From Candidatus Manganitrophaceae bacterium (GTDB lineage Bacteria; Nitrospirota; Nitrospiria; SBBL01; Manganitrophaceae), in NCBI GenBank assembly GCA_004297235.1, contig SCUR01000585.1, forward strand, positions 1 to 9,062: DNA of 9,062 bases, read 5' to 3'. The position numbers were made by a program, and so were the translations under genes. Shown here piece after piece: positions 1 through 7,506 of this stretch (within the stretch, counting starts at the first letter, position 1; the number at the start of each line of letters is the position of its first letter). The notes under the pieces were generated by a model. It was not told where the DNA came from. It was given only the letters and a program-made list of their open reading frames with translations, and ran no database searches.

Positions 1-636
1 CCGAAACACAACCAGAAGATACGGCTGATCCGCCAAATTCATGAGCTTGATTTCGAATATATCATTCTCGACTTGGGCGCGGGAACCTCTTTCACCAACC
101 TCGATTTTTTCTTGAGCGCCGACACGGGGATCCTCAGCGTCATTCCGGAGCCGACGTCGATCGAGAATGTCTATCGCTTCATCAAGAGCGCCTTTTATCG
201 CCGGTTTAAGAAAATCGCGCGGGATCCCGAAGTAAAAGAGATCATCACCCTCGCCATGGACGAGAAGAACGAGCGGGGGATCCGGACGCCGCACGATCTC
301 ATCGACCAAGTGGCCTCCCTCAACGAAAAGGCGGGGCAAAAATTGAAAGAGGCGGTCTATACCTTCGCCCCGAAGATCATCGTCAATCAGGTTCGATCCA
401 AGGACGACATGACCCTCGGCTTTTCGATGAGGAGTTCTTGCGGAAAATATTTCGGAATTAAAGTTGATTATGTGGGGTACGTCGAGTATGATGACCACGT
501 TTGGCAGGCGACAAAAAAGAAGCGTCCGTTGCTGCTCGAATTTCCCTATTCCGGCGCCGCCCGTTGCTTGGAGCGGACCGTGTCGAATTTAATCAAAAAA
601 GAAGAATTAAAGTTAAACTCGATTGTAAACCAGTAG
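1..636 (+). CDS. MinD/ParA-like P-loop ATPase, 3' part only
   Basis: The frame is open from the first base, so the N-terminus with the Walker A motif lies upstream of the window. The visible 211 residues begin just before a Walker B-like strand (fragment residues 19-28, YIILDLGAGT), followed by the switch-like SFTNLDFFLSAD and by IPEPTSIENVYRFIK. These are typical of the MinD/FleN/ParA family of dimerising ATPases that position cellular structures at the membrane or nucleoid. KIIVNQVR (around fragment residue 125) matches the family strand that ends in the adenine-contacting Asn. A helical, charged stretch of about 60 residues (fragment 63-123) separates these two parts and is longer than in E. 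coli MinD. The C-terminus lacks an obvious amphipathic membrane-targeting helix, so membrane binding is not supported. The J-like/HTH gene follows closely on the same strand and is probably co-transcribed. Family is fairly sure; cellular target unknown. Confidence 0.85.
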   Translation, partial: PKHNQKIRLIRQIHELDFEYIILDLGAGTSFTNLDFFLSADTGILSVIPEPTSIENVYRFIKSAFYRRFKKIARDPEVKEIITLAMDEKNERGIRTPHDLIDQVASLNEKAGQKLKEAVYTFAPKIIVNQVRSKDDMTLGFSMRSSCGKYFGIKVDYVGYVEYDDHVWQATKKKRPLLLEFPYSGAARCLERTVSNLIKKEELKLNSIVNQ

Positions 637-663
637 CCTAATGGGGCGGCCGCCAGTAACCAG

Positions 664-1251
664 TTGAGAATGAAAAGATTTTCAGATCAGAATTACTACG
701 AAATTCTTGAAGTTTCCTACCGCGCCACCTGGGGCGAAATTCAAAAAGCATATGAGCTGGCGAAAAAAACTTACGGAACGGATTCGATCGCTTCCTATTC
801 CCTCTTCGATCAGGATGACCGCGAGCTTATTTTCAAGAAAATAGAGCTGGCCTACCAGACCCTCATCGATCAAGAAAAAAGAAGAAAGTATGATGAAGAC
901 CTCGCCAAGACCGTCGACGAGGTCGCGCAGAATATCGCCGCCGCCCAGGAAGCGCCGGCGGCGCCCCCCCCCGAGGAGGCGCTGTCGGGAGAGATTACGG
1001 GAAAGATACTCAAAGGCCTGCGGGAGCGACAAGGCATCTCCCTTCAGGAAATTGCGGATCGCACCCGGATCAATATCACTTATCTCTGCTGCATCGAAGA
1101 AGACAACTTCCGGGCCCTTCCGGCGGAAGTCTACCTCCGAAGCTACATTCATCAATATGCCCAGATGCTCCATTGGGATTCGAAAAAGGTCTTGGAAGGG
1201 TATTTCAAGGTCTACCAGCGCTGGCAGAAAGAAAAAGCCCCTCCTACTTGA
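664..1251 (+). CDS. J-domain-like / RodZ-type helix-turn-helix fusion protein
   Basis: The product is about 195 residues. Residues 9-79 follow the J-domain pattern (NYYEILEVS, EIQKAYELAKK, then AYQTLIDQEKRRKYDEDL). The HPD tripeptide between helices II and III is replaced by a longer YGTDSIASYS-type loop, so stimulation of DnaK ATPase is not expected. An Ala/Pro linker (about 90-107) contains a run of nine C in the DNA. Residues 110-180 resemble the HTH_25 domain of RodZ and related proteins (LKGLRERQGISLQEIADRT, then YLRSYIHQYAQML). Unlike RodZ there is no membrane segment after the HTH and the protein ends at 195, so it should be cytoplasmic. The TTG at 664 and the ATG at 670 are both possible starts; neither has a clear Shine-Dalgarno and ATG is the more likely. 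It follows the MinD-like gene closely and may be a partner or DNA adaptor of that ATPase (inference). The last 8 bases overlap the bioA end. Confidence 0.85.
   Translation: MRMKRFSDQNYYEILEVSYRATWGEIQKAYELAKKTYGTDSIASYSLFDQDDRELIFKKIELAYQTLIDQEKRRKYDEDLAKTVDEVAQNIAAAQEAPAAPPPEEALSGEITGKILKGLRERQGISLQEIADRTRINITYLCCIEEDNFRALPAEVYLRSYIHQYAQMLHWDSKKVLEGYFKVYQRWQKEKAPPT
964..972 (+). repeat. C9 homopolymer tract in the linker of the HTH gene
   Basis: Nine consecutive C encode Pro-Pro-Pro between the J-like and HTH domains. The reading frame is intact as given. Such tracts are prone to polymerase slippage and also to sequencing or assembly error. Confidence 0.9.
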
Positions 1252-2692
1252 TCCGAGACGTCACCCGCTGAATTTCCTCCCCGACGACGGCAAGCAGTCT
1301 TTTTAGCTCCCGGATGTTGATCGACAACGGCGGCATCAGCACGATGACATTCCCCAACGGCCGAAGAAGCACCCCCCTTTCTTTAGCGCCGCGGCAAACC
1401 TGCGCGCCGACGCGCCACTCCGGAGGATAGGGGGTCTTCTCCGGCTTGTCCGCGACCAACTCGATTCCGACCATCAGGCCGACCTGTCGGATCTCTCCGA
1501 CATGGTCCCACTGCTTCCATCGGTCGAGCTGCTCCTTCAAAAAAGCGATCTTCGGCTGAATCCGCGCGAGGACCTTCTCTTTCTCGAAAATTTTCAGGTT
1601 CGCGACGGCGGCGGCGCAGCCGAGCGGGTTTCCGGTGTAGCTATGGCCGTGAAAGAAAGTTTTGAACTCTTCGTATTCTCCCAGATAAGCATCGTAGATC
1701 GGTTGAACGGCTAAGGTCGCGGCGAGCGGGAGATAGCCTCCGGTGATTCCCTTGGAGAGGGCGATCAGATCGGGGGTCACCCCTTCGTGCTCGCAGGCGA
1801 ACATTTTGCCGGTCCTGCCGAATCCGGTGGCGACCTCATCGGCGATCATCAGGAGATCATATCGATGACAGAGCTCTCTGATCCGTTTGAGATAACCGGG
1901 CGGGGCGGTCAACATTCCTGCGGCCGCTTGGACCAACGGTTCAATAATCAGGCCGGCGAGCTCGGACCGGTGGCGCTTGATCGTTTTCTCGACCTCTTCG
2001 AGACACGCGATGCCGCAGGAGGGGTAGGCGAGTGAAAGGGGACAGCGGTAGCAGGTCGGGGGGGCGACCTTCACCGTTTCGAAAAGAAGGGGCTCATAAG
2101 CGTGGTGAAAGAGATCGATCCCGCCGACGCTCACCGCCCCGATCGTATCGCCGTGATAAGCGCTCTTAAAAGAGATAAACTTTTTCTTTTTTCGCTCGAT
2201 GCCTCCTTTCCGCTGCCAATAACCGAAGGCGAGCTTGATCGCCACTTCGACGGCGGTCGATCCGTTATCCGAATAAAAAACCTTGGTGAGGCCGGGCGGC
2301 GCGATTTTGAGGAGACGATCGGCTAAATCGATCGCCGGAAGGTTCGTGAGACCGAGGAGGGTCGAATGGGAGATCCGCTGAATCTGATCGATGAGCGCCG
2401 CGTCGATCTCTTTTTTCCGGTGCCCATGAAGATTGACCCAAAGCGAGGAGACCCCATCGAGATATCGTTTCCCCTCAATGTCGAACAGATAGACCCCTTC
2501 CCCCCGGGTGATGATCGTCGGGACCTCTTTTTCCCATTCCTTCATCTGGGTGAAGGGGTGCCAAATCGATTGTTGCGCTTTTTCGATCCACGCTTCGGAG
2601 GAGCGCCTCTCCGTTTCGTTGCGCTTCCGGCGCTTCTTTTTTCCCATTGGATATTCCGACTTAAGTCCGTTTCGTCCGTTTAATCTCTTCAA
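1244..2692 (-). CDS. bioA: Adenosylmethionine-8-amino-7-oxononanoate aminotransferase (BioA)
   Basis: This PLP-dependent, class III (fold type I) aminotransferase converts 7-keto-8-aminopelargonate to 7,8-diaminopelargonate in cytoplasmic biotin synthesis. SAM is the usual amino donor, although some family members use lysine. Numbered from the TTG start, the diagnostic features are WHPFTQ (44-49), SDNGSTAVEVAIK (141-153), AYHGDT (178-183), DEVATGFGRTG (285-295, with Asp285 for the PLP pyridine nitrogen), the Schiff-base Lys314 in ALSKGITGGYLPLAATL, and HGHSYTGNPLGCAAA (348-362). A cysteine quartet at 214, 217, 226 and 230 lies in the middle of the protein. The TTG at 2692 has a GAGGG about five bases upstream. 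The ATG at 2647 (residue 16) gives a length closer to the usual family size but lacks a clear Shine-Dalgarno. Either way the N-terminus is unusually basic (KKKRRKR). No other biotin genes are present. The gene is convergent with and overlaps the HTH gene by 8 bp. Function is very secure; the start is not. Confidence 0.96.
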   Translation of the reverse strand: MKRLNGRNGLKSEYPMGKKKRRKRNETERRSSEAWIEKAQQSIWHPFTQMKEWEKEVPTIITRGEGVYLFDIEGKRYLDGVSSLWVNLHGHRKKEIDAALIDQIQRISHSTLLGLTNLPAIDLADRLLKIAPPGLTKVFYSDNGSTAVEVAIKLAFGYWQRKGGIERKKKKFISFKSAYHGDTIGAVSVGGIDLFHHAYEPLLFETVKVAPPTCYRCPLSLAYPSCGIACLEEVEKTIKRHRSELAGLIIEPLVQAAAGMLTAPPGYLKRIRELCHRYDLLMIADEVATGFGRTGKMFACEHEGVTPDLIALSKGITGGYLPLAATLAVQPIYDAYLGEYEEFKTFFHGHSYTGNPLGCAAAVANLKIFEKEKVLARIQPKIAFLKEQLDRWKQWDHVGEIRQVGLMVGIELVADKPEKTPYPPEWRVGAQVCRGAKERGVLLRPLGNVIVLMPPLSINIRELKRLLAVVGEEIQRVTSRIK

Positions 2693-2732
2693 CCGGCCCT
2701 CGATTTCTTTTATCTCATTGATATTCTATAAC

Positions 2733-2762
2733 TTTACTTTCTGAAAACAGCTATAGTATAAT
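2733..2762 (+). promoter_or_regulatory. Putative sigma70-type promoter upstream of the HtrA protease gene
   Basis: A perfect TATAAT (2757-2762) is preceded by TTTACT (2733-2738), a four-of-six match to TTGACA, with an 18-bp spacer in a locally AT-rich stretch. It points towards the protease gene and would give a 5' leader of roughly 180 nt. Found by eye; the transcription start is inferred. Confidence 0.5.
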
Positions 2763-2814
2763 GCCAAACAGACGTTGGACGGAGAACGAAATTATTCATC
2801 TTATAAAAATCTGC

Positions 2815-2839
2815 TGTCATATTCAAGATCGTAATGACA
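2815..2839. repeat. Inverted repeat in the protease leader (TGTCAT-N13-ATGACA)
   Basis: Two perfectly complementary 6-base arms, TGTCAT (2815-2820) and ATGACA (2834-2839), are separated by 13 bases, downstream of the proposed promoter. This could be a regulator half-site pair or a weak RNA hairpin. No regulator is identified. Confidence 0.35.
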
Positions 2840-2866
2840 TCACATCGATGGTCCCGTCGGTCCATT

Positions 2867-2876
2867 GATTCGAATC
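2867..2876. repeat. 10-bp perfect palindrome GATTCGAATC
   Basis: The sequence equals its own reverse complement and lies in the leader about 75 bp before the protease start. It resembles a tRNA T-loop core, but the flanks do not form a T stem, so a tRNA is not supported. A protein-binding site is possible; chance is also possible. Confidence 0.3.
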
Positions 2877-2940
2877 GGAGTTGGATACCGTCTTAATCTG
2901 CCGCTGAAGCGGGCGTTCATGTGGGTTGCGATCATGGTCT

Positions 2941-2945
2941 GGAGG
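2941..2945 (+). promoter_or_regulatory. Shine-Dalgarno fixing the HtrA protease start
   Basis: GGAGG sits five bases before the ATG at 2951. An out-of-frame ATG at 2947 is too close to the site and runs into a stop after four codons, so 2951 is the start. Confidence 0.8.
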
Positions 2946-2950
2946 AATGA

Positions 2951-4462
<1,512 letters not shown>

Positions 4463-4477
4463 GATCCGATGGAAGAA

Positions 4478-4500
4478 CGACCCCTCTTTGTGCCGGGTCG
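4478..4500 (+). other. Small hairpin just after the protease gene, not a classical terminator
   Basis: CGACCC (4478-4483) pairs with GGGTCG (4495-4500) across an 11-base loop, 15 bases after the protease stop codon. No T tract follows, so intrinsic termination is doubtful. It might protect or process the 3' end. The rest of the 147-bp gap (4463-4609) shows no promoter I would defend. Confidence 0.3.
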
Positions 4501-4609
4501 GAGCACGACGGAAGAAACATTCGCGCGGCCGGTTTTGTAAACACGGTGTATCGGACAAGGTAACTGCACGGTCGACTCTAGTATCACCACACGGGGAGAG
4601 GGGGCGGCT

Positions 4610-5644
4610 ATGATGGTGGGAAATTATGCGATTCATGTTTTTTTTATTCTGTTAAGTACCCTGACCGGATATTCGGTGGCCTCGCGTCTCATTGACGGGG
4701 CGAATGCCTATTGGGGCGGGTTGATCGGACTGCTCCTGGGGGGCGGGCTGGTCGCCTTTGGCGTCGTGCTGGAAAAGACGGCGGCCAAAAAACTTTTCTG
4801 GGGAAGTTTCGGACTCATCGTCGGGGTGCTCGCGAGCGGTCTGCTTAATTTGATGCTCGACCCGGTGTTTTCACAGAGCCCTTCTTTGTTTCTGCTTTGG
4901 AAGGGATTTTCTCTCCTTTTCTTTTCATACATGGGGCTGATTCTTGCCCTGAAGGTGGAAAAAGAGCCGGGCATCCTTTTTCTGGGGAAGCGGACGGCGG
5001 AGCCGCCGGCCGCTTCGAACAGCAAGATCCTGGACACCAGCGTGATCATCGACGGCCGGATCGCCGACCTCTGCGAAACCGGTTTTCTGGAAGGAACGTA
5101 TATTATCCCCCAATTTATTTTGCAGGAGCTTCAGCACATCGCCGATTCGTCCGACTCTTTGAAGCGGGCCCGCGGGCGGAGAGGGCTCGATATCCTCCAT
5201 CGAATTCAGAAGATGGTCGATATCGATGTCCGAATCGTCGATGACGATTTCCCGTCGATCAAAGATGTCGATTCGAAAATCGTCGCGCTCGGGAAGCGCC
5301 TCTCCGCGAAAGTCGTCACCAACGACCTCAACCTGAACAAGGTTGCAGAGCTTCAAGGGGTTCGGGTGCTCAACATCAATCAGCTCTGCAATGCCTTAAA
5401 ACCGGTGGTGCTGCCGGGGGAGACGATGCGGGTTTTTGTTTTAAAGGAAGGGAAAGAGTCGGGGCAAGGGATCGCCTATTTGGATGACGGCACGATGATC
5501 GTGGTGGATGAAGCGAAGAAATGGATCGGAAAAAATATCGACGTCGTCGTCACCAGCGTGCTGCAGACCACGGCCGGTAGGATGATCTTCACCCGCGTCC
5601 GTGAGGAAGAGCGGGAGGAGTACCAGGCGGTGAGAGCCAATTGA
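4610..5644 (+). CDS. YacL-like membrane PIN/TRAM-domain protein (putative RNase)
   Basis: The 344-residue product starts with about four hydrophobic segments (roughly 5-25, 33-54, 62-82 and 92-114). A cytoplasmic PIN domain follows (about 138-262), then a TRAM domain (about 265-335, including GQGIAYLDDGTMIVV). The PIN acidic residues are visible: Asp142 in ILDTSVIIDGR, Glu173 in LQELQ, Asp219 and Asp221 in IKDVDSKIVA, and Asp239 in VTNDLNLN. This combination is that of YacL and its relatives, membrane-bound proteins of uncertain role that pair a metal-dependent nuclease fold with an RNA-binding TRAM domain. The family commonly sits directly before ispD and ispF, as here. Two ATGs in tandem (4610 and 4613) follow a purine-rich GAGAGGGGG, and either could be used. 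The stop overlaps the ispD start by four bases (TTGA). RNase activity is inferred from the fold. Confidence 0.92.
   Translation: MMVGNYAIHVFFILLSTLTGYSVASRLIDGANAYWGGLIGLLLGGGLVAFGVVLEKTAAKKLFWGSFGLIVGVLASGLLNLMLDPVFSQSPSLFLLWKGFSLLFFSYMGLILALKVEKEPGILFLGKRTAEPPAASNSKILDTSVIIDGRIADLCETGFLEGTYIIPQFILQELQHIADSSDSLKRARGRRGLDILHRIQKMVDIDVRIVDDDFPSIKDVDSKIVALGKRLSAKVVTNDLNLNKVAELQGVRVLNINQLCNALKPVVLPGETMRVFVLKEGKESGQGIAYLDDGTMIVVDEAKKWIGKNIDVVVTSVLQTTAGRMIFTRVREEEREEYQAVRAN
5629..5634 (+). promoter_or_regulatory. Shine-Dalgarno for the TTG start of ispD
   Basis: GGTGAG lies inside the last codons of the upstream gene, six bases before the TTG at 5641. No ATG or GTG is available before the essential nucleotide-binding loop, so this site supports the TTG start. 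Confidence 0.55.
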
Positions 5645-6351
5645 GGATCCATGCGGTCATCCCCGCCGCCGGTCAAGGAAAGCGGCTGGGAGGAAATGTC
5701 AAAAAGCAGTTTCTCTCGCTTTGCGGTCTCCCGATCGCCGTCCACACGCTGGCCGTCTTCCAGCGTTCACCCCTTATCGACGAGATTATCTGCATCGCTC
5801 CGAAAGAGGACCTCCCCTTCTTTGAGCGTCTCGTTTCGGATCACTCCTTAACGAAAGTGGCGAAGCTCCTTCCCGGCGGTGAGAGACGCCAGGATTCGGT
5901 CTTGGCCGGCCTCTTCTACCTGGAAGGGAGAAGTGATCCGGACGGCCTGGTCGCGGTTCATGACGCGGTCCGGCCGCTGGTCACCACGGAATTGATTGAG
6001 CGAGTGGTCGAAGGGGCCAAAGGGGAGGCCGGCGCGGTGGCGGCCCTTCCGGTGGCCGACTCGCTGAAAGAGGTTTCTTCTGATAGAATGATTTTAAAGA
6101 GCCTTTCCCGAGAGAGCGTCTGGGCGATGCAAACACCGCAGGTCTTTCGATTGGGAACCCTCATCGAGGCCTACCGGCGTGCGGCGGCGGAAGGATGGGA
6201 AGGAACGGACGAGGCGATGCTGGTGGAGCGGCTGGGGTTGCCCATCCGTTGTGTGGAGGGCTCCATCGAAAATATTAAAATCACCACCCCGCCCGATCTG
6301 CATTTCGCCGAAACGCTCCTTCGCGCGCGAGGCGGCGGGATTCATCGATGA
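5641..6351 (+). CDS. ispD: 2-C-methyl-D-erythritol 4-phosphate cytidylyltransferase (IspD)
   Basis: IspD joins CTP and 2-C-methyl-D-erythritol 4-phosphate to give CDP-methylerythritol and pyrophosphate, the third step of the cytoplasmic MEP route to isoprenoids. The 236-residue length is typical. The N-terminal CTP-binding loop AVIPAAGQGKRLGG (5-18) contains Arg15, and Lys22 follows in KKQF; these correspond to E. coli Arg20 and Lys27. Other family motifs are GGERRQDSV (79-87), VHDAVRP with Asp108, QTPQVFR (164-170) and NIKITTPPDL with Lys213. The start must be the TTG at 5641 because the binding loop begins five residues later and no other start is available. That TTG overlaps the stop of the YacL-like gene, so translation is probably coupled. 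The stop overlaps the ispF start (ATGA). No key residue is missing. Confidence 0.97.
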   Translation: MRIHAVIPAAGQGKRLGGNVKKQFLSLCGLPIAVHTLAVFQRSPLIDEIICIAPKEDLPFFERLVSDHSLTKVAKLLPGGERRQDSVLAGLFYLEGRSDPDGLVAVHDAVRPLVTTELIERVVEGAKGEAGAVAALPVADSLKEVSSDRMILKSLSRESVWAMQTPQVFRLGTLIEAYRRAAAEGWEGTDEAMLVERLGLPIRCVEGSIENIKITTPPDLHFAETLLRARGGGIHR

Positions 6352-6827
6352 TCCGGGTCGGCATCGGCTACGATGTTCATCAATTGGTCGAGGGATACCG
6401 CTGTATTCTGGGAGGGGTGGAGATCCCCCATGAAAAGGGATTGAAAGGATATTCCGACGCCGATGTCCTCCTTCACGCCGTTTGTGATGCCCTTTTGGGA
6501 GCGGCCGGCGAAGGGGACCTGGGACGTCATTTTCCGGAAGGCGATCCGAGATGGAAGGGGATCTCCAGCCTCCGGCTTTTGGAGGAGGTCGCTTCGATTC
6601 TTTTACAAAAAAAGTATTCTGTGATAAATATCGATGCGGTGATCATTGCCGAAAAACCGAAGATCGCTCCCTTCGTCGAGCCGATGAAGGCGAACATCGG
6701 CCGTTGCGTTTCCATCGACCCCGCCGACGTCAGCATCAAGGCGACGACCAATGAGAAGATCGGCTTCATCGGGCGGGGAGAGGGCATCGCCGCGCAAGCG
6801 GTTTGCTTGATCGAACACCGTAAATAA
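6348..6827 (+). CDS. ispF: 2-C-methyl-D-erythritol 2,4-cyclodiphosphate synthase (IspF)
   Basis: IspF cyclises CDP-methylerythritol 2-phosphate to methylerythritol 2,4-cyclodiphosphate with release of CMP, the fifth enzymatic step of the MEP pathway. The enzyme is normally a homotrimer with zinc at the active site. At 159 residues it is full length. The zinc ligands are visible as Asp9 and His11 (GYDVHQL) and His43 (SDADVLLHAVCDALLGA). DLGRHFPEGD (57-66) and the CDP-binding stretch KATTNEKIGFIGRGEGIAAQ (131-150) complete the family signature. The ATG at 6348 shares four bases with the ispD stop, with GGGA seven bases upstream. IspE, the intervening kinase, is not in this window. A 25-bp gap separates the gene from cysE. 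Confidence 0.98.
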   Translation: MIRVGIGYDVHQLVEGYRCILGGVEIPHEKGLKGYSDADVLLHAVCDALLGAAGEGDLGRHFPEGDPRWKGISSLRLLEEVASILLQKKYSVINIDAVIIAEKPKIAPFVEPMKANIGRCVSIDPADVSIKATTNEKIGFIGRGEGIAAQAVCLIEHRK

Positions 6828-6852
6828 ATATTCTGAAAACAAGGAATAGGGC

Positions 6853-7506
6853 ATGTTCAAAGAGATTAAGGAAGACGTCCGAACCATCTTCGAGCGGGAT
6901 CCCGCCGCTCGGAACGTCGTTGAAATCTTCTTGACGTATTCAGGGTTCCATGCGACACTTCTGCATCGCGTTGCACATTTTCTCTGGCAGAAAAAAGTGC
7001 CGCTGGTCCCCCGTATGGTCTCTCATTTTTCGAGATTCATCACCGGTATTGAAATCCACCCCGGAGCGACCATCGGGCGCGCTTTCTTTATCGACCATGG
7101 AATGGGGGTGGTCATCGGGGAGACGGCGGAGATCGGAGACAATGTGACCCTCTACCAGGGCGTCACCTTGGGGGGGACCGGACAAGAGCCCGGGAAACGG
7201 CACCCAACGCTAGGCAATCATGTCATCGTCGGCGCCGGCGCCAAGGTGCTCGGGGCGATCGTCATCGGGAGCCATGTGCGGATCGGCGCGAACTCGGTGG
7301 TGCTTAAATCGGTTCCGGATCATGCTACGGTGGTTGGAATTCCGGGGAAGATCATTCATCGCCAAAAGGAAGAGGGGGTGCTTGATCATACCAATCTGCC
7401 CGACCCGATCGCAGAAAGATTAGAACGGCTGGAGAGAGAGATTCAGGAGCTGAAACAAGAGATTCAACAGCGGGTTTCCCACACGATGGGGGGATTTTCC
7501 GGATGA
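6853..7506 (+). CDS. cysE: Serine O-acetyltransferase (CysE)
   Basis: CysE transfers acetyl from acetyl-CoA to L-serine, giving O-acetylserine for cysteine synthesis in the cytoplasm. The 217-residue product is of the short type, without the extended N-terminal helical region of the E. coli enzyme. Residues 1-60 are helical. Residues 65-165 form a left-handed beta-helix of hexapeptide repeats (IHPGATIGRAFFIDHG, VVIGETAEIGDNVTLY, VIVGAGAKVLGAIVIG). The catalytic His82 (in DHGMG) and His117 (in GKRHPTL) correspond to E. coli His158 and His193. VTLGGTG (104-110) and VVGIPGKII (160-168) match the acetyl-CoA region. A charged tail (about 183-207) looks like a short coiled coil, as in other short-type enzymes. 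AAGGA lies seven bases before the ATG. The stop overlaps the start of the receiver gene by four bases. Confidence 0.97.
   Translation: MFKEIKEDVRTIFERDPAARNVVEIFLTYSGFHATLLHRVAHFLWQKKVPLVPRMVSHFSRFITGIEIHPGATIGRAFFIDHGMGVVIGETAEIGDNVTLYQGVTLGGTGQEPGKRHPTLGNHVIVGAGAKVLGAIVIGSHVRIGANSVVLKSVPDHATVVGIPGKIIHRQKEEGVLDHTNLPDPIAERLERLEREIQELKQEIQQRVSHTMGGFSG

Noticed and set aside
645..654. The palindrome GGCGGCCGCC between the ATPase and HTH genes.
   Set aside because: Very short and GC-only with no T tract; it does not form a terminator and is easily expected by chance.
682..1173. A 163-codon minus-strand open frame opposite the J-like/HTH gene.
   Set aside because: No recognisable domain; the plus-strand frame shows two coherent domains and explains the region.
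2761..2874. A short ATG frame of about 35 codons (beginning MPNRRWTENEI) in the protease leader.
   Set aside because: Its ATG overlaps the proposed -10 box, so it would lie before the transcript start. It also has no ribosome-binding site.
2862..2885. tRNA-like TTCGAAT core in the protease leader.
   Set aside because: The flanking bases do not pair as a T stem and no acceptor, D or anticodon arm can be traced.
4565..4581. CTGCACGGTCGACTCTAG resembles the PstI-SalI-XbaI part of a cloning polylinker with one extra base.
   Set aside because: The match stops on both sides: no BamHI site follows and no SphI site precedes. Flanking genes are in normal native order, so chance similarity is more likely than vector sequence.
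6828..6852. Possible T-box, SAM or other riboswitch before cysE.
   Set aside because: The gap from ispF to cysE is only 25 bases, too short for a leader riboswitch, and only a Shine-Dalgarno is visible.
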